DNA from: Pseudomonadota bacterium
Lineage (GTDB): Bacteria; Chloroflexota; UBA6077; JAJPHF01
Reading direction: 5' to 3'
NCBI GenBank assembly: GCA_021325365.1
Contig: JAJPHF010000147.1
Span: 4,076 to 68,075, forward strand
DNA length: 64,000 nt
Shown here piece after piece: positions 1 through 8,152 of the stretch (position 1 is its first letter; every line of letters starts with the position of its first letter). The notes under the pieces are model-generated. The model ran no database searches. It worked only from the letters and a program-made list of their open reading frames with translations, and had not been told where the DNA came from. A program made the position numbers and the translations under genes.

Positions 1-96
1 GTCCGATTCGCATCTCCCGCGTGCTCGGCCCCCGCCGTCGCCGGGTCTTCCAGACGCGGCCGTGCGCGCTGTCGCCGCCCGCCGGCCGTTCGCGTC

Positions 97-795
97 GTGC
101 TCGTCGACGAGCAGCCCATCCGACTGGCGGCGCTGCGCGGGTGTCTCGAGGAGACCGGTGAGTTTGCCGTGGTCGGCATGGGCTTGGCGGGCAGGGACGC
201 GCTGAGCCTGGTCGCGACGCATCAGCCCGAGGTCCTGGTCCTTGATGCGCACTTGCCGGACATGAGCAGCCTCGATTTCGCCCGCCAGGTACGCCAGGCG
301 GGTCCGCTCGTCGCCGTGGTCGTGCTCACCGGACCCCGGCCTACCGGCGAGCCGCGTGTGCTCGACGAGATTGGCGTCCGCGGGTCGATCTCCAAGCGGG
401 TATCCGGTGAGGAATTCGTCGGGGCGGTCCGGACGGTTGCTCGCGGCGGTACCGTCTTCGTACCACGACCGGCCCCGCCGCCCGCGGACATCACCGTGGT
501 CAGGCTCACGAGGCGGGAGCACGAGGTCTTAGAGCTCCTCGCGTCCGCCCAGACCAACGCGTCCATCGCCGCGACTCTGGTGCTGTCCGAAAAAACGGTG
601 GAGTTCCACGTCCAGAACCTCTGCACGAAGCTCGGCGTCTGGTCGCGGCTGGCTGCCGTTATGGAAGCCCAACGTCGTGGCCTGCTGGCCCCGGCGCAAC
701 CGGTACCCCACGGCCTCCGCGCCCGGGCGCAGCGTAATGCCGCGACGCCGGCCAGCGCGGCGTCCTACGCCTTCCGCGGCGCCAGCCGGTCCTGA
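97..795 (+). CDS. LuxR/NarL-family response regulator, 5' end uncertain
   Basis: Two-domain DNA-binding response regulator. The receiver domain fills residues 1-115, with the acidic pair DE at 4-5, phospho-acceptor Asp50 in VLVLDAHLPD and the conserved Lys in SISKR. A LuxR-type HTH (LTRREHEVLELL ... SEKTVEFHVQNLCTKLG) lies at about 139-195. A GTG at 97 is the first start codon in frame, but the frame is open to the left edge and the usual first beta strand (RVVLVD) begins just before it, so the true start may lie upstream or outside the window. No kinase is adjacent on this side. The tail after the HTH is Ala/Arg-rich and unremarkable. The family is certain; the target genes are unknown. Confidence 0.85.
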   Translation: MLVDEQPIRLAALRGCLEETGEFAVVGMGLAGRDALSLVATHQPEVLVLDAHLPDMSSLDFARQVRQAGPLVAVVVLTGPRPTGEPRVLDEIGVRGSISKRVSGEEFVGAVRTVARGGTVFVPRPAPPPADITVVRLTRREHEVLELLASAQTNASIAATLVLSEKTVEFHVQNLCTKLGVWSRLAAVMEAQRRGLLAPAQPVPHGLRARAQRNAATPASAASYAFRGASRS

Positions 796-802
796 GGGAA
801 AG

Positions 803-844
803 CCTGGGGTTTTCCCCAGGTCACAACCTAGGGGTTTCCCCAGG
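803..844. promoter_or_regulatory. Two tandem 18-bp palindromic sites
   Basis: CCTGGGGTTTTCCCCAGG (803-820) is a perfect 7-bp inverted repeat around TTTT. A near copy, CCTAGGGGTTTCCCCAGG, sits at 827-844, 24 bp further on, which places the two on nearly the same DNA face. They lie directly after the response-regulator stop and about 145 bp before the secreted hydrolase. They could be a paired operator, perhaps for the adjacent LuxR regulator, or a terminator without a clear T run. This is inference from symmetry and spacing only. Confidence 0.45.
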
Positions 845-987
845 GCGCTTCCCGCCGCGGCCCCCTACAGTAGTCTGTATCACGTCACTGCGCCGCCCGA
901 ACCAACGAGTCGGCGTTGTCGGTCGTTTAGCGAAGCTGACGGACGCATAGTCGTCGTCACGCCCAAGCAAGGAGAGGGCTGAGCGCG

Positions 988-2370
988 ATGTCGAAGAACA
1001 CTTATCGCCTACCCTTGCGCATGACCATGCTGGCGCTTGTGGCTTCTCTCGTCGCGCTTTTCCCCGCAGCGCGGTCGAGCGTCCCGTCGAGCGTCGAGGC
1101 ACAGGCTACGCCGCCGGCGACAGTGGTGCTGCTGCACCAGGTGATCGCAGGACTGTATCAGGGGTCGGGCGCCAACGCCTCCACCGCGGTGTTTTTGATC
1201 CACGAGACCTCGGACTTCATTAATGCCACGCCTTGCGTGCAGCTGGTCCAACGTGGCTTCACTGCCCTCTGCGCCAAGTCTCAATTCACCCAATCGGCTG
1301 AGGTGGATTGGAACCAGATTGCCCTAGACGTGAGTTACGGCGTCTCCTACCTGCGGTCGGTACCTGGCGTCCAGCACGTGGTGCTGGTGGGCTGGAGCGG
1401 CGGGGGCGCCATCATGGCCTACTACCAGAACGTGGCCGAGAACGGGGTAGCCACCTGCCAGGCCCCGGCTCGCCTCGATCCGTGCGACAATAGCCTTGCA
1501 GGGCTGCCCCGCGCGGACGGTGTGGTGATGCTGGACGCCATCCCGGGGCTGGCCTTCTCGAACATGTCGGCCTGGGATGCGTCAGTCAACCGGCCCGATG
1601 GACTGACTAGCCACCAAAACCCGTCGCTCTACCTCTTCAACCCGGCGAACGGGTACAACTCGAACCAGAACCAGTCGTCCTCGTACTCCCGGAACTTCAT
1701 CGACCGCTATACGCAGGCGCAAGCCGAGCGCGAGTCCAACCTCGTGATCGCGGCCCTGCAGGCCCGACAAGACATTACCAGCGGTCACGGTGACTTTACG
1801 GATGACATGCCGTTCCCGGTCGGGCATGACGCGGCGCGCATCTGGCAGCAGGATACCAGCCTGCTCGCCCATACCAAGGGGCAGTATCCACTGATCACCC
1901 CGACAAGTCCCAACGGCGCGGTCCAGGCTATCGACTCTGTCCGAGTCCCGGCCGCGAGCGTGATCCCGTCCTCGCCCGAAGCTAACAACTCGTGGGCGGG
2001 CTCGGGCAAGAACTTCACCGTCAACACCTTCCTGTCGACCTCCGCTATCCAAGCGCCCAACTACCGGCTGACCGCCGATTCCATTGAGGGGGTGGACTGG
2101 AACTCGTCTAACACGGCCACGGTATCCAATGTGCGGGGCATCAGCGTGCCCATACTCATGATGTCGATGACCGCCCACTACTGGGTCGTGCCCACGGAGA
2201 TGTACTACCAGGCCGCGACGAAGTCCCACGACAAAACACTCGCCTACGTCTACGGAGCGATACACACATTTACGCCGTGCACGGTGTGCCCGACCCCGCT
2301 TGGTCCGTTCGGTGACACCGTTGCGGAGACGTTCAACTACGTGGCCAGCTGGCTGCAGGCGAAATTCTGA
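988..2370 (+). CDS. Secreted alpha/beta hydrolase
   Basis: A 460-residue exported hydrolase. The N-terminus is a signal peptide (basic start, hydrophobic MTMLALVASLVALFPAA, then Ala-rich cleavage region). The nucleophile elbow GWSGGG follows a VVLV strand near residue 136, preceded by an oxyanion-type VFLIHET segment. A likely catalytic His lies in GAIHTF near residue 428. Several Cys residues (ATPC, ALC, TCQ, DPC, PCTVC) suggest disulfides, in keeping with export. An AAGGAGAGGG ribosome binding site precedes the ATG at 988. It is longer than a typical 280-residue esterase, with an insert between nucleophile and His that may form a lid. Substrate unknown; fold confident. Confidence 0.8.
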   Translation: MSKNTYRLPLRMTMLALVASLVALFPAARSSVPSSVEAQATPPATVVLLHQVIAGLYQGSGANASTAVFLIHETSDFINATPCVQLVQRGFTALCAKSQFTQSAEVDWNQIALDVSYGVSYLRSVPGVQHVVLVGWSGGGAIMAYYQNVAENGVATCQAPARLDPCDNSLAGLPRADGVVMLDAIPGLAFSNMSAWDASVNRPDGLTSHQNPSLYLFNPANGYNSNQNQSSSYSRNFIDRYTQAQAERESNLVIAALQARQDITSGHGDFTDDMPFPVGHDAARIWQQDTSLLAHTKGQYPLITPTSPNGAVQAIDSVRVPAASVIPSSPEANNSWAGSGKNFTVNTFLSTSAIQAPNYRLTADSIEGVDWNSSNTATVSNVRGISVPILMMSMTAHYWVVPTEMYYQAATKSHDKTLAYVYGAIHTFTPCTVCPTPLGPFGDTVAETFNYVASWLQAKF

Positions 2371-2680
2371 GATCGCTTCCGGCCATTGGGCGACGCGGTG
2401 ACCATCGCGCGCGACTATGTCGCTCACCGGCTGCGGGAGGGCTTTGGGGCGGAAGTGGCCTGGCTAGTTCGCCGGCGCCCGCCTGAGCAGTAGGGCGCTA
2501 CGACGGCCAGGGGCGCCCGCGCCTTCGGGCAGCGCGGCACAGCAAAGCCCCCGGGGCCATCGCCCCGGGGACTTCGTGCTGGCAGGCCAACAGAGACAGT
2601 CGCCTAGGGCGATCGCGCGGTCCCGCCGGGCGGGACACTGGGGCCTAATCGACAACGCTGGACGTGCCGACATATGGAGT
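2371..2680. other. Intergenic region with an in-frame open extension and a GC hairpin
   Basis: Directly after the hydrolase TGA the same frame stays open for 40 codons to a TAG at 2491-2493 (GDAVTIARDYVAHRLREGF is protein-like). It has no convincing start or ribosome binding site, so it may be a gene remnant or chance. A hairpin with two CCCCGGGG arms (2549-2556 and 2563-2570, 6-nt loop) follows. No other gene seen. Confidence 0.35.
2549..2570. terminator. GC-rich hairpin, possible terminator
   Basis: CCCCGGGG, loop CCATCG, CCCCGGGG. The 8-bp stem lies between the hydrolase and the next lipoprotein gene. There is no T run after it on either strand, so it could equally be a Rho-assisted stop or a pause hairpin. 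Confidence 0.35.
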
Positions 2681-3229
2681 ATGCGAACAGTGCATTCCTG
2701 GCGGTGCGCCCTGCTCGCCGCGCTCGCGCTGGCAGCCCTAGCGACCGGCTGCGCGGGCAAGGGCGACGAGCCGCCCGAGGCGACGGTGGCGCTGACCGGG
2801 CCAACGAACGTGGTGGCGGTCGGCGCGGCGGACCGACTGCCGGCTCGCACGGGCACCGTGCTGGCGCGGGCGGCGGACGACGTGGGCGACCCACCGCGCG
2901 CCGCGGACGCGGCCGCCGCGCTGAAACGCTACGTCCGCGCGATCGGCGAGGTCGAGGCGGTCAGCGAGAGTGAGGCCCGCTTCGTGGACACGCGCCTGGC
3001 GGGGCCGGATGCCAAACCGGACGGCAAGAACGGCGGCACGATCGAGATCAAGGCCACGCCCGCCGAGGCGCGGCGCGGTCCCGGCGGCCCTCCCGTCCTG
3101 AGCGCGCTCCTCCCTGCTCCCGCCGACTATCGGTTCGCCCAGGGCCGTATTCTTCTGCGCCTGTCGAGCCGTCTGACCCCCGACGCGGCTGACCGCTACG
3201 CGGCAGCCCTGAGCCGCCTCCGCGGCTGA
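2681..3229 (+). CDS. Small lipoprotein of unknown function
   Basis: A 182-residue lipoprotein. The ATG at 2681 gives a basic start, a hydrophobic stretch and the lipobox LATGC, so the mature Cys is near residue 23. A longer in-frame start upstream would bury this signal and was rejected. The mature part contains an Ala-rich helix (DAAAALKRYVRAIGEVEAVSE) and a charged, Gly/Pro-rich C-terminal half ending in a helical LTPDAADRYAAALSRL. No recognised domain. The gene stands alone on the plus strand after a GC hairpin. Confidence 0.65.
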   Translation: MRTVHSWRCALLAALALAALATGCAGKGDEPPEATVALTGPTNVVAVGAADRLPARTGTVLARAADDVGDPPRAADAAAALKRYVRAIGEVEAVSESEARFVDTRLAGPDAKPDGKNGGTIEIKATPAEARRGPGGPPVLSALLPAPADYRFAQGRILLRLSSRLTPDAADRYAAALSRLRG

Positions 3230-3407
3230 GCCAGGCCCCCGTCGCCCCCTGCCCCCCGCTCTTCCCGGCTGCCCCGAGCGGCCGCTACGCCGCGCGTCCC
3301 ATGAAGCCCGGTCGAGAATTGTGGTATAGCTGTGCAACATGCGGCAAATTACTCTGCCGGTCCGCGGCGGATAATCAACACGGCCGGACGGGCCGCTTGA
3401 GGATGGC

Positions 3408-3899
3408 ATGAGACGGATTGGGCAGGTGCGCGGATCGCGCTCGACGGGACAGGTGGAGCGGCTGCTACTCGTCGGGCTAGGGCTTCTGGTAGTGCTGATC
3501 ATGCAGACGCCGCTGTTTGGGGGGCTGCGCTCGCCCGCGGGCAGCGCCGGCGGGCGCTCCGCCTCGCTAGCTACTCCCGTCGGCACGCCGCTCCCCACGA
3601 GCGTGCCGCTCGAGGCGACCGCGCCCGCGTCGGCGGCCGATGAGGGGTCGCCGGCGGCCGAGCCATCGCGCGCGCCGCTCGTCGATCCGCCGAGCTATCA
3701 GGTGCAAGCCGGCGGCTCGGGGGCCAACCTGCGCGGCGCTCCTAGCACGACGGCCCCGGTCCTCGAACAGGTACACGATGGCGCTATCGTCACCAATCTG
3801 GACCAGCAAGAGACCGTAGGCGGCCAGCTTTGGCGCCGGGTCGCCGACGGCACCACCGAGGGGTGGATGGCGGCGGACCTACTGGTGCCGGCCCAGTAA
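3408..3899 (+). CDS. Membrane-anchored bacterial SH3-domain protein
   Basis: A 163-residue protein with an N-terminal transmembrane anchor (RLLLVGLGLLVVLIMQ, residues 19-34), a Pro/Ala/Ser linker, and a C-terminal SH3-like domain from about residue 98. The domain shows the typical ANLRGAPSTTAPVLEQVHDGA pattern split by short loops and ends with WRRVADGTTEGWMAADLL. Such domains usually bind cell-wall peptides or serve as targeting modules outside the membrane. GAGGA precedes the ATG. No enzyme domain is attached, so it may be an accessory wall-binding protein. Confidence 0.75.
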   Translation: MRRIGQVRGSRSTGQVERLLLVGLGLLVVLIMQTPLFGGLRSPAGSAGGRSASLATPVGTPLPTSVPLEATAPASAADEGSPAAEPSRAPLVDPPSYQVQAGGSGANLRGAPSTTAPVLEQVHDGAIVTNLDQQETVGGQLWRRVADGTTEGWMAADLLVPAQ

Positions 3900-4239
3900 C
3901 GCGTGACACCGAATCCGGCGACGTAGTTCTCTTATATCGAATCCGCCGGTGGAGTCCCCTTACTCCCTCTCCCCCTGGGAGAGGGTTGGGGTGAGGGCGC
4001 GTCTCGGTAGGCGAACCCCCGGGCCGGATCCGATATTAGTCCCCCTCTCCCTCTGAGAGAGGGTCGGGGTGAGGGCGCCTCCTGGGTCTCCTCTCCCTCT
4101 CCCCCTGGGAGAGGGTCGGGGTGAGGGCGCGTCGGATCCAAGATGAGCTGTCGGCGCGGCCATGTCGCCGCGGTCGTGCGCGTGCGCGTGGCCGCGCCGT
4201 CCCGCGCGGATGGAGGTGCGTGGGTCGGCGGGCGCTGCG
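3900..4239. other. Gene-free stretch made mostly of palindromic repeats
   Basis: Three copies of the CTCTCCCCCTGGGAGAGGG-type element occupy 3959-4131. The remainder (4140-4239) is CG-rich with many CGCG and GCGTGCG runs and no supported gene on either strand. Confidence 0.6.
3959..4131. repeat. Cluster of three REP/MITE-like palindromic repeats
   Basis: Copies at about 3961-4001, 4041-4078 and 4091-4131 share a hairpin core CTCTCCCCCTGGGAGAGGG followed by T(C/T)GGGGTGAGGGCGC. The cluster is flanked by GAATCCGCCGG on the left and related GGATCCGATAT and GTCGGATCC segments inside and on the right, suggesting terminal inverted repeats of a larger unit. Related clusters occur at 21768-21962, 28749-28866 and 33411-33490. 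The same core is known as a widespread bacterial intergenic repeat. Confidence 0.8.
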
Positions 4240-4515
4240 CTACGGCTCGTAGGGCCAGGCGTGGGCGCGCTCCTCGCCGGCGGTCCGCGGCGGCCAGTTG
4301 GGCCACAGCAGCACGAATACACTGAACAGCGCCCAGATGACCAGGGCGTGGAACAGGTCGAGCCACAGGCCGGCGAGCGCCAGCAGCAGCAGGCCGACGA
4401 TCACGGCCACGTAGCGCCGCCAGGGGGCGGGTAGCCGCGCGTACAGCGGCGTGCGAACGGGGACGGCCGGCCGCGGCTCCGGGCGGGCGGGCGGGGCGCT
4501 CGACGGCTCGCTCAT
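4240..4515 (-). CDS. Small membrane protein, two predicted helices
   Basis: A 91-residue hypothetical protein starting at ATG 4515. After a Pro-rich cytoplasmic start it shows YVAVIVGLLLLALAGLWLDL and FHALVIWALFSVFVLLW, two adjacent transmembrane helices, then a short polar tail. A GTG at 4551 is an alternative start. No family recognised. It lies upstream of, and divergent in function from, the M16-like gene on the same strand. Confidence 0.55.
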   Translation of the reverse strand: MSEPSSAPPARPEPRPAVPVRTPLYARLPAPWRRYVAVIVGLLLLALAGLWLDLFHALVIWALFSVFVLLWPNWPPRTAGEERAHAWPYEP

Positions 4516-4690
4516 CGCCGTCCGTAGCCGCGAGGTGAAGCGATCATCCACGGGCGCCTCCCACGTCGGATGCGCGACGGCCGGAGCCGGCGCGACGCCG
4601 GGGCGCCGGCTCCGGCCCCAACCGCCCCATTGTACCCCCATCGCCGGCCCGGGTCGACTGTCGGGCGGCCGCTCGCCCCCAGCGCCCGCG

Positions 4691-5941
4691 CTAGCCGCCC
4701 CCGGCGTGAAGCGTCGCGCGCGCGAAGGGGGCGGTCGCGAGGTGCTCGCGCGCAGCGCGACGCACCGTCGCCCCGGCCACGGGCAGGCTTTCGGGGAGCG
4801 CTGCCTCCGGCGGGCGGTGTGCGGGACCGAAGAGCGCGGCCGTGCCGAGTGCGCTCGCCAGGCCCGCGTTGCTCTCGCAGCGCCGGTACAGCGCGCCCCA
4901 CTGGCGGCGCCGCGCCATGCGGATCTCGGTTGCCGTCGGCGGCCGGGCCGCCAGGCTGCGGACTTCGGTCTCCAGCGCGGCGGCGACTGCCTCGCCGTTG
5001 GCCGCGGGCGTGGCGGCGAGCGCCGCGAACACGCCCACGCCCGCGTAGGCGGCGCACCGCGTCTGCACGGCGGCGGTCAGGCCGCGCGCTGCGAGCGCCC
5101 GCCCCAGCCGCGAGCCCGGCCCCTGGCCGAGAACGCCCTCCAACAGGCGCAGCGCGGCGCTGTCCGGGTGCTCGACGCCCGGCACCGCGATCCCCACGGC
5201 CACGTAGCTGCCCGTCCCGCCGCCGCACGCCTCTAGCGCGCTCGGCCTCGCCTGCGGCGCGACCGCCGGACTCGCCCCCTGCACGAGCGGCAGATCGTCC
5301 AGCGCGGCGCGCAGCGCGGCGGCGAAGGCGGCGGGCGGGCACGCCCCGGCGCCCACGACGAGCAGGTGCGGGGCGCTGAAGCGGCGGGCATGGAAGGCGG
5401 CCGCCGCGGTCGCGGTGAGGTCAGCGAGGGCGGCGAGGCTGCCGCCCGGCGGGCGAGCGAGGGGCACGTCGCCCCACAGTGCGGCGAGCAGTAGGTCCCA
5501 GAGCGCGTCGGCCGGGCGGACGCGCTCGCGCAGCTCGTGGCCGATCACCTGGCGCTCCCCGCGCAGGCTGGCGCGGTCGATCGCGGGCGGGCGCACGAGG
5601 GCGGGCAGGAGCGCCAGCGCGCGCTCGGCGTCGGGCGCCGCGACGACGAGCGAGAAGCTCATGTAGTCGCGCGTCGTCGTCGCGCCGACCTCGCCGCCGC
5701 GCCCCTCGACGACCGCGAAGAGATCGGGGCGACCGGCCCGCGGCGCGCGGAACACGAGGTGCTCGACGAGGTGGGCCAGGCCGGGCCGCCGCCCGTCGTG
5801 TCGGCTGCCGGCGCGCGCGAACAGTTGCAGGGCGAAGGTCGGGCTGTGCGGCCGCTCGACGCACAAGCCCCGCACGCCGTTGTCGAGGACGAGGGCCGCC
5901 GGCTGAACGGGAAGCGGCCCGCAAGACGGCGGCGCGCTCAC
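4691..5941 (-). CDS. M16-family (pitrilysin-like) metallopeptidase
   Basis: A 416-residue zinc peptidase of the insulinase/processing-peptidase family. The inverted zinc motif HLVEH is at residues 57-61, and Glu136 in QVIGHELRER lies at the spacing expected for the third ligand (H-x-x-E-H then about 75 residues), so the active site looks intact. A second M16-type half follows after about residue 200. Length fits the roughly 420-residue bacterial members. The ATG overlaps the stop of the upstream amidase gene by 4 bp (ATGA), implying translational coupling. Substrate unknown; such enzymes usually cleave small peptides or signal sequences. Confidence 0.85.
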   Translation of the reverse strand: MSAPPSCGPLPVQPAALVLDNGVRGLCVERPHSPTFALQLFARAGSRHDGRRPGLAHLVEHLVFRAPRAGRPDLFAVVEGRGGEVGATTTRDYMSFSLVVAAPDAERALALLPALVRPPAIDRASLRGERQVIGHELRERVRPADALWDLLLAALWGDVPLARPPGGSLAALADLTATAAAAFHARRFSAPHLLVVGAGACPPAAFAAALRAALDDLPLVQGASPAVAPQARPSALEACGGGTGSYVAVGIAVPGVEHPDSAALRLLEGVLGQGPGSRLGRALAARGLTAAVQTRCAAYAGVGVFAALAATPAANGEAVAAALETEVRSLAARPPTATEIRMARRRQWGALYRRCESNAGLASALGTAALFGPAHRPPEAALPESLPVAGATVRRAAREHLATAPFARATLHAGGG

Positions 5942-6903
5942 GGCTCGGGCTCGATGCCCAGAAAGCCCCGCAGGCTCGCGGCCAGGCCAGCGGCCGCGCG
6001 GTCGGGATCGCCGACGAGCAGGGCGCGGTCGGCGGCGCTGGTCACGAAGCCCGTCTCGATGATCGCGGCGGGCGTGCTCGGCGCCACCGCGGCGTAGTAG
6101 CGGCGGTTGTTGAAGGCGTAATAGAACTGCATCCGCCGCGTCACGTGCGCGTCGTCACGCGGCAGGCCGGTCAGGCGGCCGTACTCGGCGTACAGCCAGC
6201 CGACGAGCGCGTCGTCCCAGGTTGGGATCTGGCTCATCGGGCTGCGGGCCACCTTGTAGCCCCGGAGGGCGCCCCGCGCGTCGCCGTCCGCGTGAATCGC
6301 GACGAACGCATCGGCCTCGTAGTCCACGGGCACCGCGGCGGGGAGCACGTCGACCTCGACGCCGTCCGCGCGCAGCAGCGCGGCAGTGCGCTGCGCGAGG
6401 TCGTAGTTGATCTGCACCTCGGTGTAGCCGCCGCCGACGGCGCCGCCCCCCGACGCCCGCAGGTGGTCCAGCTCGGCCGGCAGGCTCTCGTTGCCCCAGT
6501 GGCCCACCTGCAGGCCGACGCGCTTGGGGCCGGGGCGTCCCGAGCCGACGAACCGCACCGGCGGCGGCTCGCGGACCGCCCGCAGCCAGGCGGGCAGCGC
6601 GGTGGCCGCGGGCGCGGCGCCCTGGATTGGCTCGTTACGCGCCGGCGCCGCGCCCGCGTCGTCGGACGCACTCGCCGCGGGCTCGCCCTCCAGCGGGTCC
6701 GCGCCGACGAGTGCGGCAGGAGGATCGGCCGCGGCGGCGTCGGCCGGCGCCCGAGCGACGACCGGTGGCGGGGCAACGGCGGGGGGCGGCGCCCCCGGCG
6801 CCAGCGCCGCCCTCACGGCCGGCGGCGCGCTCGCGGCCGGCGCCGGCCCTGGCGCCGGCGCGCAGGCCGCGACCAGGACGAGGAGCACCAGGGCGCGGAC
6901 CAT
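5938..6903 (-). CDS. N-acetylmuramoyl-L-alanine amidase (Amidase_3), lipoprotein
   Basis: A zinc amidase that cuts the bond between MurNAc and L-Ala in peptidoglycan. The C-terminal domain shows the four expected ligands or catalytic residues: His in VGLQVGHWG, Glu in YTEVQINYDLA, His in FVAIHADGD and Glu in PAAIIETGF. The ATG at 6903 gives MVRALVLLVLVAAC, a signal peptide with lipobox LVAAC, followed by a long Ala/Pro-rich linker. The longer upstream start would overlap the next gene and was not used. It sits 4 nt after the dienelactone-hydrolase-like gene and overlaps the M16-like gene, so all three form one minus-strand operon. Confidence 0.88.
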   Translation of the reverse strand: MVRALVLLVLVAACAPAPGPAPAASAPPAVRAALAPGAPPPAVAPPPVVARAPADAAAADPPAALVGADPLEGEPAASASDDAGAAPARNEPIQGAAPAATALPAWLRAVREPPPVRFVGSGRPGPKRVGLQVGHWGNESLPAELDHLRASGGGAVGGGYTEVQINYDLAQRTAALLRADGVEVDVLPAAVPVDYEADAFVAIHADGDARGALRGYKVARSPMSQIPTWDDALVGWLYAEYGRLTGLPRDDAHVTRRMQFYYAFNNRRYYAAVAPSTPAAIIETGFVTSAADRALLVGDPDRAAAGLAASLRGFLGIEPEP

Positions 6904-6907
6904 GCGC

Positions 6908-7819
6908 TTAGCTGCTGAGGTAGCGCCCAAACCAGTCAAGGGTGCGTCCCCAGGCGTCGGCAGCCGCCGCCGGGGTGTAGCTGCCGGCGCTCTCGTTGAA
7001 GAAGGCGTGCGGCGCGTCCGGCTCGATCACCACCTCGAACGTCTTCCCAGCCGCTTGCATCGCCGCCTCCATGTCGGGAATCCGGCTGTTGACGTTCGCG
7101 TCTTCGCCGCCGTAGATGGCGAGCATCGCCGCTTGCAGGTTGCTCAGGTCGTCCATCGGCGGGATCGGGCCATAGTACGGCACCCCGGCGCGCAGGCTAG
7201 GGTTGCTCATCGCCACGCGCCAGGTCATGCCGCCGCCGAAGCAGAACCCCATAACCCCCACGCGGTCGCCATTGACGTACGGCTGCGAGCCCAGATAGCT
7301 GGCCGCGGCGTTCAGGTCGCGCACGTGCTGCTCGGGCGCGATCTGCGCCTGGGCGGCGGCCGCCTCCGCGTCGTCGGCAAACGCGCCCACGCCGCCCACG
7401 CGCGACAGCAGGTCCACCACGAGCGCCGCGTAGCCCGCCTTCGCCAGCCGGCGCGTCACGTCCTCGTAGTGCGCGCTGAGCCCGCGGTTCTCGTGGATCA
7501 CCAGCACGCCCGGGTGCGTGGCGCCGTCCGCGGGCCGGGCGATGTAGCCCGACAGCGGCACGCCGTCGCCCGGCACGATCACCTCGCCCGCCCGCACGCT
7601 GGGATCGAACGGGCTGACTTGCGGCGTCCACTGCAAGAGCGGCCCCGGCGATGGCTCCGCGGCGGCCCGCAGCGGCGTCACCGCGTTGACCAGCGTGCCG
7701 GCGGCCACCGCGCTGCCGGTGAGCAGCGTCACGCGTCGTAGCACCTCGCGGCGCGTCATGCGCCCCAGCCGGTACTCCTCGACGAACTCGTCCACGAGGT
7801 ACTGTTGCATGTCGTTCAT
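6908..7819 (-). CDS. Dienelactone-hydrolase-family protein with Tat-like signal
   Basis: A 303-residue alpha/beta hydrolase of the dienelactone hydrolase family. The nucleophile is Cys in GVMGFCFGGG (the family's G-x-C-x-G elbow); likely Asp in GGEDANVN and His in PDAPHAFFNE complete the triad. The N-terminus MTRREVLRRVTLLTGSAVAAG resembles a twin-arginine or TM-anchor signal, so the enzyme probably acts outside the membrane. GGAGGGG lies 7 nt before the ATG. First gene of the operon with the amidase and the M16-like peptidase. Confidence 0.88.
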   Translation of the reverse strand: MNDMQQYLVDEFVEEYRLGRMTRREVLRRVTLLTGSAVAAGTLVNAVTPLRAAAEPSPGPLLQWTPQVSPFDPSVRAGEVIVPGDGVPLSGYIARPADGATHPGVLVIHENRGLSAHYEDVTRRLAKAGYAALVVDLLSRVGGVGAFADDAEAAAAQAQIAPEQHVRDLNAAASYLGSQPYVNGDRVGVMGFCFGGGMTWRVAMSNPSLRAGVPYYGPIPPMDDLSNLQAAMLAIYGGEDANVNSRIPDMEAAMQAAGKTFEVVIEPDAPHAFFNESAGSYTPAAAADAWGRTLDWFGRYLSS

Positions 7820-8152
7820 GGCACCCCTCCACCGCGCTCGCCGCGCGACCGGTAGCCCCGGCGGGCGGCGGCTCCACGCTACGCCGCCGGGTGCAGCGCG
7901 CTCGGCCGCATGCAGGCTGCACCCATTAAACCACGAATGGCACGGCTCGGGAACTGATACGTGCGCCGGTTACCGCGGGCACCTCGTCCCGGAGCCGCGG
8001 CTGACCCGCACCATCGGTTGTTCGCCTGGCGAATCTTCTGGCACTATGGAAGCAGCGGCCGGGCAACCGCTGGCCGCCCCATCAACTCGGCGCCGTCGCG
8101 GGCCGGCCCGCGCGCTCATCGGCGGCTCGACTGCCTCGCTTGGGGAGTGTCC
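7820..8152. other. Divergent intergenic region
   Basis: Lies between the minus-strand hydrolase operon and the plus-strand propeller lipoprotein, so it must hold both promoters. I see no strong -35/-10 pair, riboswitch or repeat. The open frame into 8152 lacks a good start before 8153. Confidence 0.4.

Noticed and set aside
2371..2493. A 40-codon gene or stop-codon read-through after the hydrolase
   Set aside because: The frame is open and protein-like but has no start signal and no recognised homologue; kept only as a note on the spacer.
3959..4131. A possible CRISPR array (regular repeats)
   Set aside because: Copies are palindromic cores with unequal spacing and related flanks, no unique uniform spacers, and no cas genes are present.
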